Origin: Xiphophorus maculatus
Taxonomy: Eukaryota; Chordata; Actinopteri; Cyprinodontiformes; Poeciliidae
Reading direction: 5' to 3'
Length of the DNA: 64,000 nt
NCBI RefSeq assembly: GCF_002775205.1
Contig: NC_036454.1
Location: 29,932,783-29,996,782, forward strand
Part shown: one piece after another, positions 57,367 to 64,000 of the stretch
How the letters are laid out: every line of letters starts with the position of its first letter
Position numbering within the stretch: position 1 is the first letter of the stretch
The notes under the pieces: generated by a model
Database searches by the model: none
What the model was told of the DNA's origin: nothing
Seen by the model: the letters and a program-made list of their open reading frames with translations, nothing else
Made by a program: the position numbers and the translations under genes

Positions 57367-59956
57367 ATTAATTAACAAGCTTATTACTGGTAGTTTTGAT
57401 GAGGATGTAATATCATCGGCTTCCTAAAAATAATGGCTTATGTTTTTTTCTTGTTTTTTTTTTTTGGTTTTAGTCATTTTTGACAGAAAGGTGACGACAC
57501 TAAGGGTTAGTTCTTCACGTCGGTGACGGCTGGAGATGATAGCTACGTTTAACATATTCATAAATGAATCAATGAATTATTTATACGAGTTCCAAAAAAG
57601 TGATAAAAAAAAAAAACAGTTAACTATTTCCGTCACTCCTGTTATTACCAGATAGTAAAAAAAAAAAAAAAAAAAAGCTAGATACGATGCTAATAAAGAC
57701 GTATATTTTTAAGTTGAATTCTTGGCATGTATTGTTAGTTGAAGGAGGTTCAGTGTTATGTGAGATTTGCAAATGAATCAACACTTTTGATAAAAATAGA
57801 TTTCTGCTGTCATGGCGACAGATACAAAAAAAACAATTTCAAATCCTAAGAATTGGGAGAAGTTAGAGTTTTTACACCATTTACCTTCACATTCATCAAC
57901 ATCATCCCTCGGTCTATAAAGGTCTGAAAGAAATTACAGAGGAGCATTACTATAATATCTGCTGCCATGGCAACGTAAATAATGAGAAAACAATAAAAAA
58001 AAGACGATTTTTCTTTTCGATTTTCAGTCCGAAATGTTAATGCTGTTTGGATGAGGAACTGGAACTTCAGCTCTAAATCAGTCAAGAAATCTGTTGTCTA
58101 GAAAGTAGATTGAAAGTTGTACCAATAAATACCTCCCTGTTAATTCTGTTATTAATACTGCATGAAACTTTGATCATTTTGTCAAAGAATCGGTGAGTTT
58201 CCCTTGTAAATTCTGCAGTTTTAGTGCAGTCTGGATGAAGACTGAATTTCACTCATAGAAACAAAGACCACAAGTTAGTTCATAGTTCAGACGTTTATTA
58301 GAAATCTGCAGCAAGCGTCACGTCTACAAAACCAGACTGTGAGAAAAACAACAATAATGGGGACAAACAGTTAACATGTGCAGTGACAATACAATGACGC
58401 TTAGATCCGTCCTCTACAACGCTATTTAGATGTTTACATTTAATAAGCAGCTTTTTATGTTTGTAAAATAATCAGGAATTCCTTTTAATGTCCCAAATTC
58501 TTTATGTTGTAACAGAAATACAAGGAACAGTGTTACATTCATTCAGAGGCGCCTTAGAAAATGGAATATACTGACATGCGTCTGGCTTTATTTTCATGTT
58601 CGGTGTAATAAAACAATGTAGGATTTTGCTCTCCAGCAAAAATAAAAATAAAAAAATAAATTAGGTACCAAACGTAAGCTTCTTACCTGATATAGAAAAC
58701 AAATCCCAGGCACTTTTGCTGTTGTGCAAAAGTCAACACCGTCCTAACCCTCGTAACACTCTTAAATGAGCTCGGGAATGTTGTTTTAGGGGTAACGGTG
58801 TATTTGCACATGCAAACCCCACACAGAGAAACCAAATAACACCTTTTGGAAGAGAAAACAGAGCTGTGAAAAGCCAAATCTGCTCCCATTTACCCCGCCC
58901 CCCTCCCCCCCCCGGCCAAAGAACTGCTAAAACTAAAAGTGAATAGTTTATTTTCATCATAATCGGCTACCTAAGCACTCCCTTTAGTGTGAATGCGAAG
59001 CTGCCTGCTGTCGACTTTGAATGATCACAAAATATTGGGGGAGGAGGGGGTAATGGAGGGGTGAGCCGGGGGGGGGGGGACTCCAGATGGTAGCGATTAT
59101 TTTAAGGTGTTTGCCGAGTTTTGGAGGACAATGCTGGGAGGTAGTCCAGCTGCAACGAAAAAGCCAGTACCTGCATGTATTAATGCTCGTTGTCTGACAA
59201 GCACATTGAATCCGATGAGGGATGAAACGCTGAAAGACAGTCGGGTCGGAATCCTGGCCGCGGGCGGATTCCAGCAGCGCTGCCGAGGACGCATTCCACC
59301 GTCACTTCATGCGTCCTGTCAGAATCAGATGGGCTAAGCTCAGGTTGTCCAGGACAAAACTATATGTTGTAAAGCAAAACAAAACAAAACAAAAAAAACC
59401 CCACAAACAAACAAAACACAGTTTCTTCAAGGATCAAGCTTGGACCGGTTCTAAATACTTGAGGTTTGGGAGGTGGGCTGCTGTGCCAGCAGCGTCGGCT
59501 CTGGGCACTTTAACGAACTGCACAGAGGAGGGAGAGGAGAAAGCACAACTGATTCATTCCCATTAAGCGCTACACCGTGTGACCTTCCATCACCACATCA
59601 TCAACTTACTTTTACTGCCACCTGGAGGTGTAAATGCAGCTTTCAGAGACGTTTTATTATTATTATTTTATTTTACTGAAAAACATTACGCTTAAATACA
59701 TAACCTAGACAGAGCTCAGGGCAGTTTAATGTTTCTGTGTGTGTTAACATTTAACAGCTTTTTGTGGGGTGAGCGGGGTGAGGGGGGGAGTACCTACTCC
59801 AAGAGTGGCATAGAGGGACTTAGGTGGATTTTTGGTAAAAGTTTGCATTTGCAGGTTGAGGTTGGGGACCACACAAGCTCTGCCCTCCCCAGACACCACC
59901 TGCTGTCACTTGTCAACTCGAAGAATAAACTAAGACGGTGATTTCACGCAAGCTTC

Positions 59957-60501
59957 TTAAAGGGGCAGTATTGATTTATTCTCATTTATTTTTTAGCTTT
60001 ACATCATGTGGTATTGTTATTCCCCTCATCAAAAACATACCTGGAGTGTCGCCTTGATTCTTTCGTCCATGTTTGAGAAGTCCTTGAATCTCCCGTGGCA
60101 ACCGTTCCGCTGTGACAAACACTCGGTGAGACCAAGCGCCACCGTTTCAAAACAGCCCTCCCCTGCGACTTCCCCACTCAGCTCCTTCAGACTAGCCAGC
60201 AGCAGTTAGCAAACACCTGATGGAACTGCGCATCAGCCGAGCTCATTATAGGAGCTACTTCTCAGTGCGTCGCTGGTAGAAACAAGGGTTAAGAGAGGAG
60301 CCATGTTGTGACGACTTTCTGAGGGCGGAATTTCAGAAAGATGAAGAGTTTTTTAAAGAGGCAGAGGCCCAATTGCAAGGTGTTAAATTGTGAAGTCAAG
60401 CTTCTTTTAAGTCATATTTCATAAATATAAAGATTTTTATAACAACTGAAGCTAACAGTTATTTGATTGACCTGCATCAATGCATAATACTGCCCCTTTA
60501 A
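59957..60501 (+). mobile_element. TTAA-flanked repeat family, full-length copy in sfrp1 intron 1
   Basis: Runs from TTAAAGGGGCAGTATTGA to GCATAATACTGCCCCTTTAA, 545 bp, with both termini inverted and TTAA at each end. Internal blocks match the 47410 copy in order and orientation. It lies within the sfrp1 intron in sense orientation. Confidence 0.88.
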
Positions 60502-61548
60502 AGCTAATCAACTCAAAGTTTTTTGTGTCTTCTGTTGTCAGTAATGGCTCAGAAAGGGCCAGTATCTAATGCTGAGGTGGATAAAGGCAGAACAAATGCA
60601 GATTGATCTCCTCGGCCGTTACTGAATGTTAACAGAGGTTTCCATGCAGTAGTCTGGTGTTAATGAACTTAAAGGGTACAGACAGACAAAAGATCCAGTG
60701 ACTCTGAAAACAGAGTCTACTTCGCACCAAGCACTTTGCGCCTTGGGTGTTACTTTCACAAGCCTTCGTTAAACATGTGTAACTGACATCTGGCAACTAA
60801 AAGAGGCTATTAGTTTCCACCTTACCTGCCCCTATCTTTTGATTGATCTGAGTCAACACTGAGATACCAGGATCTGTTAAAGGTCAGTGCTGCAGGATTC
60901 CACAAACCGGGACCAAAAAAAAGGTCCAACTTCGGAAAAGTAGTTCTCAGCTGTTTGGCACGAAGCTTTCGTTTGCACTATTATAAAAATTAAACTGTGG
61001 TAGTAAAGTATTTGCAGATATGCCTCCAGTCAGAACGTTTTGGCTAAACCTATGTTGGCTTCCTTTGTTCTCCATGAGCTACCATTTCTTGGAATTTCTG
61101 ACCATTCCGGTAAGCTGTAACTGAATATCAATACTATTTCTTCTTTTTTTTATGCATTTCTCAGATCTTTGTAGTTGTTTTCCACATGGAACAATGTTAC
61201 CGTCGAGGAGGCTTGCTGCGAAAGCTGCGTAGAAAGTGAAGCGGAGTGTTTACTGCCGCACTTAGTTACAGCTGGCTGTAAAAGCGGAGGACATTCTTCT
61301 GTGAGGTCAGGTCGCCAGGACACGTGAAGCTAAAGAAACAAGTTGAGTGACAACAAGAACAAGACGAGATGTTTGCATAGAGAGAGAGAGCGAGAGAGAG
61401 ACGTGGAAATTTGGAATCCAAAAATCACAGGAGTTTTAGTTCTTTCAGATGGGTTATGCTAATTTGTGACTAATCAATTTCTGACATTTCACCAACTTTA
61501 TTCATTATATTTCCATTTATTTACTTATTTTTTTGTTTTCCTTCCCAG

Positions 61549-61629
61549 GCCCCCCTTCCGTCTGTCCTCCATGTGGCAATGAAATGAAAACAGACACCAT
61601 GTTGGAGCACATGTGTGCCAGCGAGTTTG
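61549..61629 (+). CDS. sfrp1: sfrp1 coding exon 2
   Basis: An 81-base exon between TTCCCAG and GTAAGC. Joined to exon 1 it keeps frame: the split codon reads GGC, then PPSVCPPCGNEMKTDTMLEH followed by MCASEF, ending one base into the next codon. VCPPC-NE and EH-CASEF are the start of the netrin-like domain of SFRP1 (human VCPPCDNELKSEAIIEHLCASEF) and differ clearly from the SFRP5 equivalent. Exon 1 to exon 2 is a 4286-base intron. The final exon, with the rest of the netrin-like domain, was not found before 64000, so the gene is cut by the window edge. Confidence 0.93.
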
Positions 61630-64000
61630 GTAAGCGTCCCGGAGACATTCACTAAAGACGTCCTTCTCCACCTTGGCAATGATTAACTGGTTCAGTGGGT
61701 TTTATTTAGATTATTTCTATGATTGCGCAAATATTCGAAGTGAAGCTCTCAACGCTTATAGTTGCAGACGTTTCATCCGACTTTGCCCGTCAGTTAAATG
61801 TGAGTTATCTGTGTTCAGGCCTTGGTGGAGGACGAGGTCATTTGACTAATGAATTTAGGGTCGTTGGAGCCGTTATGTGGCAGTAGTAAAGCTGGGTGTG
61901 TGCTCTGCCGTCTGGGCTGGTTCGTGTTACAGGTGAACTTTTCCATATGGTGGACGGTCAGCTGTGACAAACTGTACAGAATGTTAAACATGATGAGAAG
62001 TAATCTCCTGAAAACACTGAATTCAATAGTCATTTCTAAATGCGCTTTCCATTTATTTTACTGTGGCGTGTTTTACGAGTCCTAATTAAAAAAAAAGGAC
62101 TTTGTTAGCCAATAAAAAGCTAATGAGTAAAATGTACCAGGGTGACACTTTTTACTAGAAATTTACGCAAAAGTTCATAAAATCCCTGAACAGGGTCCTT
62201 ATCGACCTGGTGATTTTGCCCTTTCTGTTGGCTAACAAATAATTTTTTCTTTACATATTTGTCTGGTAAACGTTTGTTGAAACATTGGCTGCTAATTCTT
62301 ACGCTGTACTTGGAAAGAATTAGTTTAAGTCACCCACGATATTTAAGCGTCAGATTTAATCCAGTGATGCCGTTTTCCAACTTAGCCAAAGCGTTTGGCT
62401 AACCTGATTGGTCAAGTAAAACAAAGAAATGGACAGAAGTGCAGCATTTCAAAAATAACATATTAACATTGTTACTTGCAGTATGTTTCTGTATTAAAGC
62501 TGCATTATGTACGTTTTATTAAAGAAAAATCCATATATATTGTTTTACATATTTGTTGAAACAGTCACTATGTTGTGACGGCATACTATGAGACATATAA
62601 TGTGAGAAAAAATCAAGCTCCTCTGCCGTCTCCCAGTGCTAACAGAGCAGAACCACGCTTGCTAGCCCCCCTTTGTTCTCTGCAGCTAGCATAGCCTGTT
62701 GTGAGCTATTTAGCAGTTAGCAATGCTACCAACGACAAATGAAAGCTCTGACCACTGCTACTTTAAAGGGACAGTCCAGATATTTTTGAAGAGAAGTTCA
62801 GTGAATGTAATGGCTCCTCTACATAAAGCAGACAAGTGTCATAGTGATAACTGCTGAAGGCGGAGTTTGTAGCTTCTTAAAGAGACAGAGACAGTCAGAT
62901 TTTACAAAAGTGAAGAAATCCTCAGCAGAGGAAAGCTTACAGGAAGTCAAACTGGTCCCCCTTTTTAGCTGGTCAGAGCGATTAAACCACTCAGACTGAA
63001 AATATGCGTGTCTTTCCAATACTTTACAGTGAAGCCCGGAATTATATGTTTTCATGACAGATGGAGATTTAAAGTACTCTTTTGATTGGAAATAATATTA
63101 ATGTTTGAAGTTGAGCAACCAGACAAGGTCTTCCAACCTCCAAGACAAAAGATTTATAACAACAGATAAATGGCCAAAAATACCAGATGAATCAAAGAAC
63201 TGACTAGAAATTTCCAAGAATGGTTTCTTTTCTGAAAGGTCATCAAAGGCCTTTCCATTAATCTTTAAACACAGCATAAGGGGTTTTTGACCTGCAATTT
63301 GTTTTGATAAAACGTAAATATGTAATATTTAATATAATAACGTAGATGTATAACAGGTTTTTTTTTTCTATTATACATCCTGTATATTTTCATTGCATCT
63401 TTTCCTATCAGAAAAAATATATATATTCATAAAAAGTAGAATATCTCAATCTATCAGCAGAATAAATAATTTGGGATTTATATGTATTTAAACAGACATC
63501 TAATGCACATATTTTCAAAAAAGAAAAAGGTTCTCTCGAGGTCTCAAGCAGCTTTGCTTTGCTATCAAACCTCTGTTTGTTGAGTCTGCCTCGTGTCAGT
63601 CTGCCCTAACGCTTGCAGAGGAGTTTTTGCATCTTGACAGTTTTGTAGCTGTCCGGGTTCTGTTGTTGGGTAATTCTCCTTACACGCACATGCAGCTGAT
63701 GAGGTCGTCTGATCCAGTGTTTGTTTGCATAGCAATGGGGAAATTGTTCTGCTGAGGAACGTGCCTCCAAACATCCGTCTCTTGTGAAAGCATAGATGGC
63801 TGATATCAGAGAGTGAGGTGTTGTGTCCCATAGCTCCAGTTTGAATTGTGTTTAAATTGCTAACATCAGCTAAAATAAGGGCTCTACCTGAGCCGCTGTG
63901 AGCCTGTCACGTCTCAACTGATTTTTTTCCCGTTTTCTACAAAAGTTGAACTTTTCACCAAACCTCGTCTGAAAAACGTCAAACCTTTCGCTGTAAAACT
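61630..64000 (+). other. sfrp1: sfrp1 intron 2, incomplete
   Basis: No exon matching the rest of the netrin-like domain is visible. A diverged stretch near 62765-62920 resembles part of the TTAA-flanked element family (GAAGGCGGAGTTT and AAAGAGACAGAG). Otherwise it appears unique and AT-rich. Confidence 0.6.

Larger units (their letters stand above)
57263..61548 (+). other. sfrp1: sfrp1 intron 1 (no other gene seen)
   Basis: Begins with a TAA microsatellite about 23 bases inside the donor. It holds A-runs, a C-run near 58900, one full TTAA-flanked miniature element (59957-60501) and a short GA repeat near 61381. No further coding exon is recognisable. Confidence 0.7.

Noticed and set aside
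56554..57378. 274-residue minus-strand frame opposite sfrp1 exon 1
   Set aside because: Shadow of the GC-rich sfrp1 exon plus a leucine run from the TAA repeat.

Overview
This window looks like a nuclear chromosome segment from a ray-finned (teleost) fish. It has intron-split vertebrate genes, long introns, many dinucleotide to tetranucleotide microsatellites, a tRNA-derived SINE, L2-like LINE tails, and Tc1, hAT and piggyBac elements of the kinds common in percomorph fish. There is no operon-like or bacterial organisation. Only two protein-coding genes are supported by the sequence, and most long open frames are chance or low-complexity translations.

Gene 1 is golga7, on the minus strand. 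Its whole coding sequence can be rebuilt from five exons (20880 down to 13206): a 9-base first exon coding MAE, then exons of 126, 153, 102 and 42 bases. All junctions are phase 0 with GT-AG introns, giving 143 residues. Gene 2 is sfrp1, on the plus strand. Exon 1 (56749-57262) carries the signal peptide and the whole ten-cysteine frizzled domain. Exon 2 (61549-61629) opens the netrin-like domain. The last exon or exons lie beyond the right edge. The two genes are divergent and about 36 kb apart, matching the vertebrate GOLGA7/SFRP1 neighbourhood. This supports calling the genes golga7 and sfrp1 rather than golga7b and sfrp5.

Layout: 1-13 kb is gene-free sequence with a TTAA-flanked element, LINE fragments, a SINE, hairpins and a Tc1 remnant. 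13.2-20.9 kb is golga7. 21-26 kb is intergenic with L2-like and SINE fragments. 26.1-33.5 kb is a candidate CACTA-like DNA transposon of about 7.4 kb. It has tandem subterminal repeats at both ends and three nested insertions: two hAT miniature elements with perfect 8-bp target duplications and a broken piggyBac copy. 34.6-35.8 kb is a further hAT-like element and 39.7-40.1 kb a miniature element full of ACATGTG motifs. 43.7-48.2 kb is a cluster of nested retroelement remains. 51.2-53.3 kb is a Tc1-like miniature element and microsatellites. 53.5-53.8 kb is a CpG-rich patch upstream of sfrp1. 56.5-64 kb is sfrp1 with its promoter and introns.

Golga7 is a Golgi accessory subunit of DHHC palmitoyltransferases and Sfrp1 is a secreted Wnt modulator. 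Nothing in the sequence suggests they act together; their linkage is positional. No clearly undescribed biological system was found. The most unusual features are the nested CACTA-like element, a recurrent family of about 550 bp flanked by TTAA, and a series of near-perfect hairpins with very short loops.
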